A stretch of DNA of 64,000 bases from Hydractinia symbiolongicarpus. Lineage: Eukaryota; Cnidaria; Hydrozoa; Anthoathecata; Hydractiniidae. Every line of letters begins with the position of its first letter. Positions within the stretch are counted from its first letter, which is position 1. Shown here one piece after another: positions 48,606 through 59,881 of this stretch. Made by a program: the position numbers and the translations under genes. The stretch lies in contig NC_079887.1 of assembly GCF_029227915.1 (NCBI RefSeq), forward strand, positions 18,227,650 through 18,291,649, in the 5' to 3' direction. The notes beneath the pieces are model-generated. The model was not told the DNA's origin. It searched no databases and worked only from the letters and a program-made list of their open reading frames with translations.

Positions 48606-49641
48606 AATGTCAAGTTGTGGAAATAATAATGACAGTAGTGGTGATGAAGAATCGCAATGACAACCTACTTAGCATCTATTGTGTCCGAGTTTTATAGCTG
48701 CACTGAGAATCAGCTGAATACCATCATCGCTAGTGATGTCCATGATGATTATTTCTCTGCTGGCAAATTTCCACAAAACCCTCTACCACCACCGCAGCAG
48801 ACTGTAGCATAATCGTCAGGCATTAGGGAAGGTCAATAAAAAAAGGCAAAGAAGGAAAAATGGTGGATATGGAACGATGAAATGGCTGAAAAATTGTTTC
48901 AGAATCTACACAAGTACAAAAGTTACGAAGGTCTAGATTTTGAAGCAGATTTTGTGAAGACCGAAATGGCTTATTTGGACTCATTTCGGTCCGAAATAAA
49001 TAAATCATTTTCGATATCAGATTTTTGACCAGAATCCATTCCAAGAACAGGCAAGGATGAAGGAAACATTTACTACAAAAAAGGATAATAAAAGTTAAAC
49101 AAACTAAAACAAGAAGGATATACGCTCGTTAATAACAAGGTCAGGTAGTTAGGACGTGGTTACAAGCAAGCAGTCGATCGGGTTACACATTTAGGATCTG
49201 GGAGATTGATGGCTAACAATTACGAACTACTAGGGAGATATGGGGTGGATGCCCATCCGTTACTACCATACCCACGAATAGGTATCGCTACAAGCAGCAG
49301 AACAAGATGTTGTTAGGTGAAGAGGAGGAATAAGTAGAAACTGTGACCGAAGACTCCGTTCCTAAGGACAGGGGCAAGATATCAAATATGCAAAAGATTT
49401 ATCTGCACACCAACGGGACATGATGCTGGAACTCGAGTTAAAACGGGAAAACATCGAGTCACGAGGATCTCAGCAGCAAAGTGAGGAAGCCATAAAAGGC
49501 ATGACAAAGTCTATGAACTCGATAGAGAATAGCATAAAAGATGGACTTGGGTTGTTAGCAAATGCATTTTTGAAAGCTCAATCTCAGATACAGCCTCCTA
49601 TGTACCCATTTTACAACACCCAAGGTCATAGTGCTTACTAG
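48606..49641 (+). pseudogene. Myb/SANT-like DNA-binding protein, Harbinger-type partner, broken
   Basis: Likely start ATG at 48,606 (MSSCGNNNDSSGDEESQ, then a stop). Other frames carry FYSCTENQLNTIIASDVHDD; KKAKKEKWWIWNDEMAEKLF (from 48,839) followed by LDFEADFVKTEM, the start of a trihelix/SANT-like fold; a basic GYKQAVDR...GSGRLMANNYELL; IWGGCPSVTTIPTNRYR; and a helical tail ending YNTQGHSAY at 49,641. The order (Trp-rich SANT-like start, GSGKL-like block, IWGGCP, coiled tail) fits proteins common in invertebrates and the second gene of Harbinger elements, which helps carry the transposase to DNA. Several frameshifts make it nonfunctional. It converges with a Harbinger transposase on the other strand. 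Confidence 0.68.
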
Positions 49642-49900
49642 TACCAACCAGCATTTATGTCTACCGCGAACACCATATAGTGAAAAATAAATCGAGAAAT
49701 AGTATTTGTATCTATATTTTTTAACGAGTATTTGTATATAGATTTTTTTTTAACCTATGGTTTTACTTTTTTGACGGTACTTTTTTTAAAATCCTATCTT
49801 GTAGAGTTGTTGGGGGTAATTTCGCATCGTGTCAGTACGTACCACAAAGGTAGGTCAAAGCTGATTAAGCGTTTCGAGAATATTTTTTGGCATAAGCTGC
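49642..49900. other. Spacer between convergent Harbinger genes
   Basis: AT-rich, no recognised gene. It may contain the extreme C-terminal codons of the minus-strand transposase, which I cannot delimit. Confidence 0.4.
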
Positions 49901-50090
49901 ATTTGCAGCAAATCAGGATGATCACCTTATTAACTTAACAATAATCACGAAGAACAAAATACCAGTATAATAACTCCAGAGCAAAACCCAAATCACCATC
50001 AACACAGCAATTAAAATTCTTCACCGTATTTTCAATTGATCAAAAGCACATTCAATTTGAAATGTGCACGGCGTAAGTTATCATTAAACA
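49900..50090 (-). pseudogene. Harbinger (PIF) transposase, C-terminal piece
   Basis: Read on minus from the Helitron border: MFNDNLRRAH, then after a small shift IECAFDQLKIR, a stop in place of a likely Trp, and RIL; then a fragment like YFVLRDYC. The pattern FN..LR.AR..IE.AF..LK.RW.IL followed by FVLHN.CE is the C-terminal part of the DDE_4 (HARBI1-type) transposase and includes the final catalytic Glu region. The N-terminal neighbour of this piece is at 57,963-58,135, on the far side of the Helitron block. Confidence 0.78.
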
Positions 50091-50827
50091 CTAGTCGATA
50101 AAGCCTGTGGAAAAATCCACTGAGACACGATAAAAAAAAAAAGCGTTATTTGAATTTTGATGACGTCAGCAACCCATCCACACAAAAAATAATTCAGAAA
50201 CCTGTTTTTACGTTGCCTCTATTGTGTAGAGCTTAAAGCGCCGATCAAGAAAATGTATATGAACATGCGCTTTTGATGAGCGGTTAATGAGATATAAGGG
50301 TTTAAAAATTTTGCTGACGTCAGCAAATAGCCCGTTAAAACCTTAATTCTTTTTTTGAAATTTGTAAGCCTGGTGCCTTCATCGCATAGATCTTGAAACG
50401 CTGATCAAGAAAATGAATAGGATCATGTACTTTTGATAAATGGTTGCAGAGATATTAGGGTTTAAAGATTTTTTGAGGACGTCATCAACCCGTCCATTCC
50501 GAAACGGATTCGGGGACCAAGGTTTGGGAAACTTACCCAAATTGGTCCCAAGTGGTCCCTAGTTACCCACGCGGTGAAAAATCCATGACGCAACCACCTT
50601 GTTTCCAAGTTATTTGGCCTCAAAGTTTTAGGTGAACTATAATGGTTTCATCAATTTAGTATAACATATTGACGTTACAGTAGTGTTATTGACGTCGCGT
50701 CGTAACGTCATAAAATTTAACATTTGAGACACTGTTTTCGGCGACTTTTTAAAAATTTAGGCGACATCAAAGGAAAATGACGATATCCACTATGACCGTC
50801 ACATACACTTCGCATTATTATATAAGA
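50091..50827 (-). mobile_element. Helitron E1, short family, 737 bp
   Basis: 3' end: GTGGATTTTTCCACAGGC hairpin zone then TTTATCGACTAG (minus strand). 5' end: TCTTATATAATAATGCG. The body has 'tgacgtcatcaacccgtcc' and 'ttacccacgcggtgaaaaat' blocks shared with the elements at 50,828, 53,336 and 53,853. Noncoding. Confidence 0.85.
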
Positions 50828-53335
50828 CTAGCCGATAAGGCCCGTGGAAAAATCCACTTAGGCAAGAAAACAATGAAAAATAGGTTGTTTCAGATGTTTT
50901 GTCGACGTCAGCAGTACATATAGAAAAAGATTTGCCGAAAATTTGTTCATTCGTAGCCTCTATTATGTAGAGCTTAAAACGCTAATCAAGAAAATGTATA
51001 TGATCATGCGCTTTTGATGAGCGGTTAATGAGATACTAGCCGAATTCCCGTGGAAGAATCCACTGAATCTCTCATTAAACTGATGTAAGGGATACCATAC
51101 AAAAACATACAACAGTAATTTGAATTTTTAAAACTCACATTTCAACCTCCACCCCGGCTCTTTGTCTCTTTTATAACGGGATGGCAAAAAGAGAAAAAGC
51201 CTTGGGATCGAGGTTGCTCACAATCTGCACTATTCTATGTTTATAAACGCTGAAATAAAAATCTAAAAATATAAGTATGTGCAACAACAAAAAATAATAA
51301 AAAAATAATAATGTCCAAAAATATCAAAGGCGTAAAACAACCGTTACGTAAAAAGCGGAATACGCCAAAACTATATACTTGCTTTGCCGTTCCAGAAGTA
51401 CACCAGGAAAAAAAAGGATACCAAACATCAAAAAAAATCCAACATTTTTTGTTAAGTCATACAAAATCAGCTATTTAGTCTGTTGCATACGGCAAACCTT
51501 TCAAAGTTATACTCAAACTATAATAATTGAAAACACATGAAAAAGAGAAATATAAAAACTTGAATCATTTGGTATATTGTATATCTACAAAAATATTTTA
51601 ATCCAAAATATTAAAAAACAGTTTGCTTTAACAGACCCAAACTTATAATCAAGAAAATCACGCATAAAATCAAAGAAGATAACAATGCAGTGTTTTCGAA
51701 TTTAAGAATCGAATATTATTCAAACGATCGTAACGTAACAGATGTAGACATTGATTTAAGTTTAGGATTTAGGTTTAGGTTTTTTATAACGACATCAACA
51801 CTGAATCACACAGTCTGTAGTATTAAAAACATTAACCACGGAAAAATTACTTTTTACAGTTTATGTAAATTCTTCTCTAGGGTATACACGCTGTTTTTAT
51901 AAGAATAGTGTGTTTTAGTTTCAGCCTTTATGTTCTTAACTTTTTTGACAAATGCTATCCTCATTATTCTCAATGTTCTTAACATGACTATGGTCTGAAA
52001 ATATATAATGCCTTAATAAAATAAAGCATGCTATAAGTTACTATAGCTAGCTAATGGCAATTCTACTACATGTAACGGCCCATTGCTTGGACACAAAAAA
52101 GTTTAGTTCGTTTGATATACAATAAAAAAAGTAAAACTTCTAATCAATTTTGTGCGTCATACAAATGTTCATATTCAAACTATCAAGCTCAGACATATTC
52201 TTCGGATATTCTAAACTTCTCACCCACTTTTCAGAGTATATTCTTACAAAATAAGTGCTTAAAGGAAATATTTTTCGGCTCAAGACACAACAACAAACTT
52301 AATATTTAAAGAAAAAATTTAGCTCTGAAAGAAACGGCTAAAAAATCGTTATACACCCAAATTCAATTCTCTATCAAAATTTTAGAGAACACACCTGCTT
52401 TTCTTTCGCTTTCTCAGTAGTCCAATCGGTTTTTTACTTCGAGAACTAAATTTCGCTTCATCCCAAAGAGAACGAATTGAAAATGTATAGCTACAATTGT
52501 CTGATGCATTTCCAATCAATTCTTTTTGTGATGTTATATCATCGTACGTTTTTCTTCGTTTTAAAAAATATTTCTGACAACAACATTATTAATTTCGTTC
52601 GACAACAACAGTTTGTTTTTTACATTTTAAATTCGAATTACATTACAGCCATATTAGAATGCGATACAATCTCGGTCCCAGAACACAAAAATGTAAAATA
52701 TAGAAAAACATATAAGCTTTAAACTAACCTCATGATGATTAAACATTAGCATGCTTTGTTTGAAGTAACTTTTTTCAGGATTAACATGAAAAACAGACTA
52801 CCTTCATCGCTTCGGTTTTCTTTTTTCAGTTGATAAACAACTTGTTTCCATGAGATACGGCGATACAAATTTAGAAATTTGTATACCTGTTGCCTTCATC
52901 ATCGTATAGATCTTGAAACACTGATCAAGAAAGTGTATAGGATTATGTACTTTTGACAAACGGTTGCAGAGATATTAGGGTTTAAGGCTTTTGATGACGT
53001 CATCAACCCGTCTATTCCGAAACGGATTTGGGGACCCGGGTTTGGGAAAATTACTCAAATTAGTCATAGGTGGTCCTTAGTTACCCACGCGATGAAAAAT
53101 CATTGACGTCACCACCTCGTTTCCAAGTTATTTGGCCTCAAAGTTTTAGGTGCACTGTAATGGCTTCATTAATAATATAAGATATTGACGTTAAAGTAGT
53201 GTTAATGACGTCGCGCCGTAACGTCAGAAAACTTAACATATTAGACATGCATTTTTCGGCAACATCAAAGGAAATAAACACATCCACTTTGCCTGTTACG
53301 GACAGACACACACAGTCTCCGTATTATTATATAAA
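50828..53335 (-). mobile_element. Helitron E2, short family, split by a nested Helitron
   Basis: CTAGCCGATAAGG hairpin end at 50,828; ...gtattattatataaa at 53,335. The family body runs to 'cggttaatgagata' at 51,035, is interrupted by 1,820 bp, and resumes at 52,856. Net length is 688 bp, close to its 737- and 741-bp relatives. Confidence 0.78.
51036..52855 (-). mobile_element. Helitron E3, different family, nested in E2
   Basis: On the minus strand it ends with hairpin GTGGATTCTTCCAC, GGGAATTCGGCTAG, and begins A|TCTCATGGAAACAAG at 52,855. Its interior is unlike the other elements. It has minor open frames such as 52,477-52,722 (+), but none with a recognised domain. Excising it brings 'gagata' to 'tacggcg', resembling the family's uninterrupted 'gagatataagg'. 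It could carry captured DNA; origin unknown. Confidence 0.6.
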
Positions 53336-53852
53336 CTAGTCGATAAAGCCCGTGGAAAAATCCACTTAGACAGGATAACAGAGAAAAACAACCGTCATTT
53401 AAATTTTGATGACGTCTGCAGAGACATGTCAGAACACAAATTTTTTTTTTTTAAAATGTGTATGCCTGTTGCCTTCTGACAAACGGATGCAGAGATATTA
53501 GGGTTTGAAGGTTTTTTTATGACGTCATTAACCCGTCCATTCCGAAACGGATTTGGTGACCCAGGTTTGAAAAACTGACCCAAATTGGTCCCAGGTAGTC
53601 CCTAGTTACCCACGCAGGAGATGACGTCAGTTATGTCCACCTGTTTCCAAGTTATTAAGCCTTAAATTTAAAAGTGCAATGCATTGGCTTCACTAATCTT
53701 AATATACTTTCCTTTGACGTCAATATTGCTTTAACGTCAAAGTTTGCTAATTTAAAGAAGAAATTTATAGGCGATGTTTTTATAGACTTTATCAAAGAAA
53801 TTTTATCCACTTCGCAAAAGTCACAGACAGAAGCTCCGTATTATTATATAGA
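53336..53852 (-). mobile_element. Helitron E5, short family, 517 bp, internally deleted
   Basis: Hairpin end CTAGTCGATAAAGCCC at 53,336; end ...gtattattatataga at 53,852. It has the same blocks as the 741-bp neighbour but lacks about 220 bp of the interior. Confidence 0.85.
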
Positions 53853-54593
53853 CTAGTCGATAAGGCCCGTGGAAAAATCCACTTAGGCAGAAGGACAATG
53901 GAAAAGTAGGTTGTTTTAGATTTTTTGCTGACGTCAGCAGTTCAATTACAAAAATATTTGGCGAAATTTAGTTTATTCGTTGCCTGTACTATGCAGATGT
54001 TAAAACGCTGACCAAGAAAATGTATATGATCATATCTTTTTGATAAGCAGTTAATGAAACATAAGGGTTTTAACATTTTGCTGATGCCAGCAATGGCCAG
54101 TCAAACCCCCCAAATTTTTTTTTAAAAAATTTGTATACCTGCTGCCTTCATTGTATAGGTCTTGAAACGCTTATCAAGAAAATGTATAGGATCGCGTATT
54201 TTTGACAAACGGTTGCAGAGATATTAGAATTTGAAGGTTTTTCGATGACGTCATCAACTCGTCCATTCCGAAACGGATTCTGCGACCCAGGTTTGGGAAA
54301 ATTACCCAAATTGGTCTTAGTTGGTCCCTAGTTACCCACGCGGTGAAAAATCATTGACGTCACTACCTCGTTTCCAAGTTATTTGGCCTCAAAGTTTTAG
54401 GTGCACTGTAATGGCTTCATTAATTTAATATAGGATATTGACGTTAAAGTAGTGTTATTTTCGTCGCGTCGTAACGTCAGAAAATTTAACATATTAAACA
54501 TGCATTTTTCGGCAACATCAAAGGAAAATGAAGACATCCACTTGGCTTGTCACAGACACACAGACAGACACACCTAGCGTATTATTATAGAGA
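53853..54593 (-). mobile_element. Helitron E6, short family, 741 bp
   Basis: Hairpin end CTAGTCGATAAGGCCC at 53,853; end ...gcgtattattatagaga at 54,593. Nearly full-length match to the 737-bp element at 50,091, with TGACGTCA palindromes and the 'ccgaaacggattc' block. Confidence 0.86.
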
Positions 54594-57224
54594 CTAGTTG
54601 ATAAGGCCAGTGGAGAAATCCACTTAGGCAGAAGGACAATGGGAAAATAGGTTCTTTTAGATGTTTTTCTGACGTCAGCAGTGTATATACAAAAAAATGT
54701 TCTTAAAATCTTACACAAAATGTCAAATATCAAATCACATTAAATCCTCCACACAAATCTTACACAAAATAAAAAAGAACAGCTTGCAAGGTGTAAAATC
54801 TAGTTGATAAAAAGTTACAACAACGACACTCACAACATCGACACTCACAACACTAAACTCACAAAACCGACAGTAAGAAGACCGACAGTTACAACACCAA
54901 CAGTCACAACACGGATAATAACAATTTCAAAAATAACGCATCTCAAATATTTACATCTTATAAGTGATTATGTTGAAAACCCTCAGTATTTTATTCTGAA
55001 GTGTCAAAAAGGAGGCCTCCAAGAGTTAGGAAAAATAAGTTTTTTACACATTTTAAATATTGTTTTTCCCTTACGCTTATACAAAAATATGAAAAAGCCG
55101 TAGTTTGGAAAACATAAAATTTAAATCTAGAAAAGTCAGTCATTTTAGTTGCATTACCATCCTCTCCCACAAAAATTTACACAAAATGTAAAAATCAACC
55201 AGTTAAGAACACAAAAATTTTCTCTTTTAGTTCCGCACTGCCCTTTACCAACAATTTTAAACATAATTGTCAAAAAATCAATGAGCAAAGAATAAACTTG
55301 AATCAACAAAGATTATGTGTAGAGCTTGAAACACTAATCAAAATAATGTTAGAATCAAGTACAACACTAACAATAATAATAAAGTCAGAAATAACACATC
55401 TCAAATATTTACTTCGTTGAAAACCTTTAATATTTCAATCAGAAGTGTCAAAAAACTTCAAATTTATATCTGGAAAACATTTATTCAATTACATACTATC
55501 CTGTTTCCCAAAAATATACACAAATTGTAAAAATTAACAGGTTAAGAACACAAAAAAATTTTCCTTTGTATGATGATCTGTAGTTACCTTTACCAACCAT
55601 TTTAAACGTGAAAGTCAAAAATAAATAAGGAGTAAATTTGAATCAACAAAGATATTACTTTTGGAAAACAAAGTGTATATACGGTCCGTCCTCACACAAG
55701 TTAACACAAAATGTAAAACAGATCGGTTTTTAAGGAGCACATCCAAATCAACAAAAATCAGTTCATTTAGCATGTTCTATATTGCTATTGCCCATAAATC
55801 TTCCACAAAAAGGTTATGAAACACATCAAATTATAGAAAAATCAGGCATTTCATAAAATATAAAAAACAAAAAAGTTTTTTCATCATCACCAAACACAGT
55901 TATATATTACCACAATTATAAAATTCTTAACAAAAACGTGAAACCATGGAATTTTCTTCCAGCAAAAATGACATCACATACAGTTTAGTTCTCCCCAACA
56001 AAAGTTTATAATACGAACTATGAAAAAGCCATTAGCTTACACAACAGCCTTTAGTGGAGGCCAATTCTACAAAATTTGTGCTTTCAGTATAGTGCATGTG
56101 GTCTTTTTCCCACAAAAGTTTACAGAAAATTTTAAAAAACAGCAGTTTGCAACACAAACAAAAACACGAACAACCTTCCCGAACCGAACGACCATCCTCT
56201 CATAAATTAAAATAAAGTCAAAAACCCATGTAAATTTCCAATCAAATGTCTAGCTACACCCCCCTGTAAAAATAACCTGGCATTTTACATGTAGGCTGAC
56301 GAAAGTTAAACAGGATGTCAGAAACAAAACAATAAAAAATAACTTAACACACACGCTTTAAATTCTGGAAAAAAAAAATTCCACTTGTCATATTGCACGT
56401 GGTCCCTTTGTAAAGTTTACAGGAAATGCGAAAAGAAATATAAAATACATCTGCAAAAGTTCAAGTCTTTAAAGATTTTGTAGGTAGGTAGCTAGCTAGC
56501 TTGTTACATCATAATTCGTGCTCATAAAAGAAAATAAGTTTGGAAACTAAGGTAGCTAGCTATAGATAATTAAAAAAGAGGAATAACAATATAAGTCATA
56601 GGTTAGAGCTAGCCCATGGAGGACAACATTAGCTAGCTAACAGTAGCTAAGACCCCCAGTTAAATATACTTAAACTGGGAACACTTAGCTAAAACTAAAG
56701 CTAGCTATTTATGCTTAGTAAAACCTCCACCAAGTTACCAAGATTTTCTTATTTCCAAATCTCGTTTAGACATATCGAACCATACGATAATCTCTGAGCC
56801 TCCACAGTGAGCCTTCCTATGCTTGGGTTTTATATTATAGAATTTTTTTTTTTTTTTTTTATATATATATATATATATATATAGTTATCACATTTCAAAA
56901 AAAAAAAAATCCTTATTATGCAATAAGTGCTGGCTGCTACGGTTTCAATGAGCTGTTTATTTCAACACAGCCAACGTTTTATCTCTAACGAAGTCTTTCA
57001 GAGTCGAAGGAGACCTTCCGCCGATATACAACTATAGCCTATGCCTTTCCTCTATTTAATCTATCAACAACCATTTAACAAAACCTAAATCTACAACTCT
57101 TATTGAAACCTAGATCTCCATGCTTCTTGTATCATTTTTGTTCTAAACTTTTTATTCTTATTGTTGTTATTATTATGTTATTATAGGGATAATAACCATT
57201 GTATAATGGAACCCGAATAAATGT

Positions 57225-57260
<36 letters not shown>

Positions 57261-57962
57261 GGAGAAACAATAGTAATGTAACATTACAGTGATCAGTAAG
57301 TTCAACAAACCAAAGTTTTCCGTTTGTTAGTCAGCTAACAGCTTTATGTAGCATTTTGAATTTTAGGACAAACACATTAGTTACGCACCAGGGGATACAT
57401 TAATTATGCAACAAAAACATAAACAAATATGGTGGCTAGGTTTGTTTTTAAAAAAGCGCTAAAATATGAAACTTCAAGAATTTGAGGCTTTTCTTGGAAA
57501 ATGCGAGTCTGCTTGCTCCAGTGACATAAAAACTAAACGTCTAAAAACATCAAAGTTCTTACTATTTGTGATTTCAAATCCACTTCAACCTCTAGCTTCT
57601 ATTTTCTTCTTCTAACTTTACTACTTTACTTCTAGCTCTAGCTACCACTTCTCACTTCATTTCTTGGACTTTTCTTTCTCTGAATTACTTTTTGCAATTT
57701 TTCAAGACGAAGGGGCTGTTTTCTTGTTGTTGCTTTTGTGTCGAGGGTTACCATTTTTCGGGAGTTAGCCGTTAAAATTTTTTCAGCAAATCAAGTTGCT
57801 TCATTTAGATCACGTGATGTAAACAAAGTAAACCCGCTGGCAAAATGGATATAACTTTTTCGGAGACTTCAAAGGAAATTTCGGCTACATCAAAGGAAAA
57901 TAAACACATCCACTTTGCCTGTCACAGACAGACGGACACACTCTCCGTATTATTATAAGAGA
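54594..57962 (-). mobile_element. Helitron E7, long family, 3.4 kb, with an insertion
   Basis: Same family as Helitrons A and B: 'cgacactcacaacac' repeats near 54,820, the 'aaggaggcctccaagagtta' region, a 'gctagctagctt' stretch, 'ggggatacattaattatgca' and 'cttctaacttt' repeats near 57,600. The 3' end is CTAGTTGATAAGGCCAGTGG at 54,594; the 5' end TCTCTTATAATAATACGG at 57,962. A poly(A)-tailed fragment of about 530 bp has landed at 56,725-57,255. No Rep/helicase gene. Confidence 0.86.
56725..57255 (+). mobile_element. Poly(A)-tailed retroposed fragment inside Helitron E7
   Basis: Comparison with Helitron B (45,961 onward, 'tagtaaaacacatataaag') shows extra sequence here. It begins 'ctccaccaagtt', contains a T18 run and an (AT)n tract at 56,843-56,882, and ends AATAAA (57,216), tgtc and A30 (57,226-57,255). 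This is the mark of a retrotransposed RNA: a 5'-truncated LINE tail, a SINE or a processed transcript. No coding domain was recognised, and the target duplication cannot be seen because of the A-run. Confidence 0.75.
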
Positions 57963-58135
57963 TTACTTCTTTTGCATTGTTGCAGGTAGCAAATCCCTTC
58001 ATTACATTGGGAAGTAATGGACATGCAGGATCTCCAATCACCAATGGCGGTACAGGTGTGTAACCAGGTACCAACTCTTGAAAACATAATAGATTACGCT
58101 CGCTGACAAAACTCTTTGCCACTGAACTTTTCAGA
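57963..58135 (-). pseudogene. Harbinger (PIF) transposase, central piece
   Basis: Minus-strand open frame: AKSFVSERNLLCF, then QELVPGYTPVPPLVIGDPAC, PLLPNVMKGFATCNNAKEV up to the Helitron border. The PPL.(L/I)GDPA(Y)PLLP..MK.F block is typical of DDE_4 (HARBI1-type) transposases and contains the second catalytic Asp (GDPA). The piece continues across the Helitron block into MFNDNLRRAH at 50,090. The N-terminal half, with the first Asp, is absent: beyond about 58,135 the sequence becomes a P-element-like fragment on the other strand. Confidence 0.85.
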
Positions 58136-58730
58136 ACAAGAGAGATGTTATACTCCTTGCGGACGAAATAAAAATCTTGGAAGATTTAGTGTTATATAAG
58201 CCCACAGGTGATTTAATTGGATATGTGGATTTAGGTAACACAGAACTAAATTATACTACTTTGAAAAAAAACTATGAATTTGCATCACACGTTTAGTATT
58301 TTAAGTTCCAAGTTACAATCCTATGAAATTCAAACTAGCCAATTTTGCCACTAAAAGTGTCACTTCCACTCAATCCTTCCCCTTACTCTGAAAGGCTTTT
58401 GTTCTTCTTATGGCTGTCAACTCTGACAGAGCTTCAGCAAACCGCACAATCTAATAAATACGTAAAAGCATGAGGCATTTATACCTGTAGATTACGAAGA
58501 GAAAAACATTGTTTATAAAACAAAAAACATATTTTCTTATGATCGTGAATTTTTTTTTATTTGTGATCAGTCGCACTCGGTAACACTGGCAGTAACAACG
58601 TTGCACATTCTGGTTCTAAAGATTTAGAGCTTCGCCTTCAGTTACATCCTAAAATTACTACTGAACACATAAGATTAACACCATTTCAGTATGTATGTCC
58701 GCCTTGCAGCATAAGTTTTAAGTACCACTG
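58136..58730 (+). pseudogene. P-element/THAP9-type transposase fragment, broken
   Basis: Plus-strand pieces in order: LLADEIKILEDLVLYKPTGD, then LIGYVDLGNTELNY; KFKLANFATKSVTSTQSFPL; VNSDRASANRTI, which matches the D-G-A-S-P-N-R catalytic block with G changed to R; VYKTKNIFSYDREFFFICDQ then SH, like the FF.DPPHL.K block; and LHPKITTEHIRLTPFQY. This order fits the RNase-H-like core of P-element/THAP9-type transposases. Several stops and shifts break it, and the THAP domain and C-terminus are not seen. At the left it meets the Harbinger fragment head-on. Confidence 0.72.
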
Positions 58731-59870
58731 TAAGTATTGATCTCAAAGAGTGAGGGCAACCAGAAGCAGCTGGCACTGCGAAGTAGTGTAAAATGTTCCA
58801 CAAAACTTTTTATTGTATAAACAGAAATCATTTTTTTTAACACGAGTATTCTCCGCTTCTGGGAAAAAAATATCCTTATATAATGTTACATAATAATGTT
58901 AATAACATTAAATAATAATGTTATATAAGAGCGACCTGGCACATACCTAGGAGAGAATCTCTTTTCGTTTAAGTCAGCGCCAGGAATATGCTGTGAATGA
59001 CAACTGTGGCTTATTAACTTCCAGATTTGCTGTCATTTTTAAATACTTATTTCCTGCAATTGATCACATGGCAATGCGCATTGTATTGTTGAGACTCCAC
59101 ATAAGCAAAAATGGGAGGACTGCAAGCTTTAACTACATGTGCAATTTAATTAAATTTATTACTTCCTCATATTATTTGCTCATCGAGAACACACATTTTT
59201 TAAGAGTAAAATTAAGAAACAGGTCTCCACAAGATGCAACACTTACCTTATTTTTAGTTGATTGCAAATAAAAACTTGTGTTGTTTTGTGGTCGCATCCA
59301 ATTGGAGATTAGTCCAACTTTAGCCGAATTCTGTTGAAGAAAAGAGGTTTGCGCTATTGATGCATCAATTTCTAAAATAGCGAAAAAAGACGTTTTAATT
59401 ATTATGAAACCATTAGGTTTATGTGAAACCAATGCGGTTCGCCGTCGTGTTTGTGCTACTTGCACATACAATTAATATAGCATATACTCATGGCATAGCC
59501 TTGTTTACATTGATGGTGTTAGGGGGTTAACAGAATACGACCACCATGTTGCCATAGTGAACTCACTATTTATTTCAAATACTATATAATCTTAAGAAAA
59601 CATCCTCTCCCGTGGACAATTCCTGTGACTTTTCCCTTTTTTATCAAACATTGTCCGATCTGAATTTTTTTCCCATATCTCAGATTCTTTATTTTATTAG
59701 GAAATTGAAACTACTGTCATTTCATTGCCCCAATTTCACAATAGTTCTAATTCACTGATCCGAACTTACAGTACTAGAGAAATAAGACTTGGTAGGGTTT
59801 TCATGATCACTTCCAAAAATAAAGGAGGCTTTTGTGACATTTTCAATTTCTGACTTTAAAATAGACTGAA
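58731..59870. other. Spacer; possible isolated exon on minus
   Basis: Mostly AT-rich with no recognised gene. An open minus-strand stretch from 59,471 to about 59,255 (RRRTALVSHKPNGF ... RPQNNTSFYLQSTKNK) ends at a good donor, AATAAG|gtaagtg. I recognise no domain and found no partner exon. Confidence 0.35.
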
Positions 59871-59881
59871 AGTGACAATTT

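Larger units (their letters stand above)
50091..57962 (-). mobile_element. Head-to-tail Helitron concatemer inside the Harbinger transposase
   Basis: Five minus-strand Helitrons abut at 50,827/50,828, 53,335/53,336, 53,852/53,853 and 54,593/54,594, where the 5' end of one (plus strand ...attattata(g)a(g)a) meets the CTAG hairpin end of the next with no spacer. The outer ends are CTAG at 50,091 and TCTCTTATAATAATACGG at 57,962, in an A|T host site. Removing 50,091-57,962 joins ...AAAGAAGTAA to TGTTTAATGAT on the minus strand and continues the transposase frame as ...NNAKEVMFNDNLRR. Such tandem Helitrons are known in other genomes and are explained by rolling-circle read-through or repeated insertion at an existing end. 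Confidence 0.85.

Noticed and set aside
44349-55103. Similar plus-strand open frames with THN repeats in two Helitrons
   Set aside because: They come from the 'acactcacaacac' short repeat and copy identity; no Rep or helicase motif.
32697-57962. Autonomous Helitron carrying Rep and helicase
   Set aside because: None of the elements contains a long open frame or recognisable Rep/helicase motif.
58920-58985. Possible tRNA-like or hairpin sequence around 'gcgacctggcac...gcgccagg'
   Set aside because: The arms pair only partly and no tRNA boxes were found.
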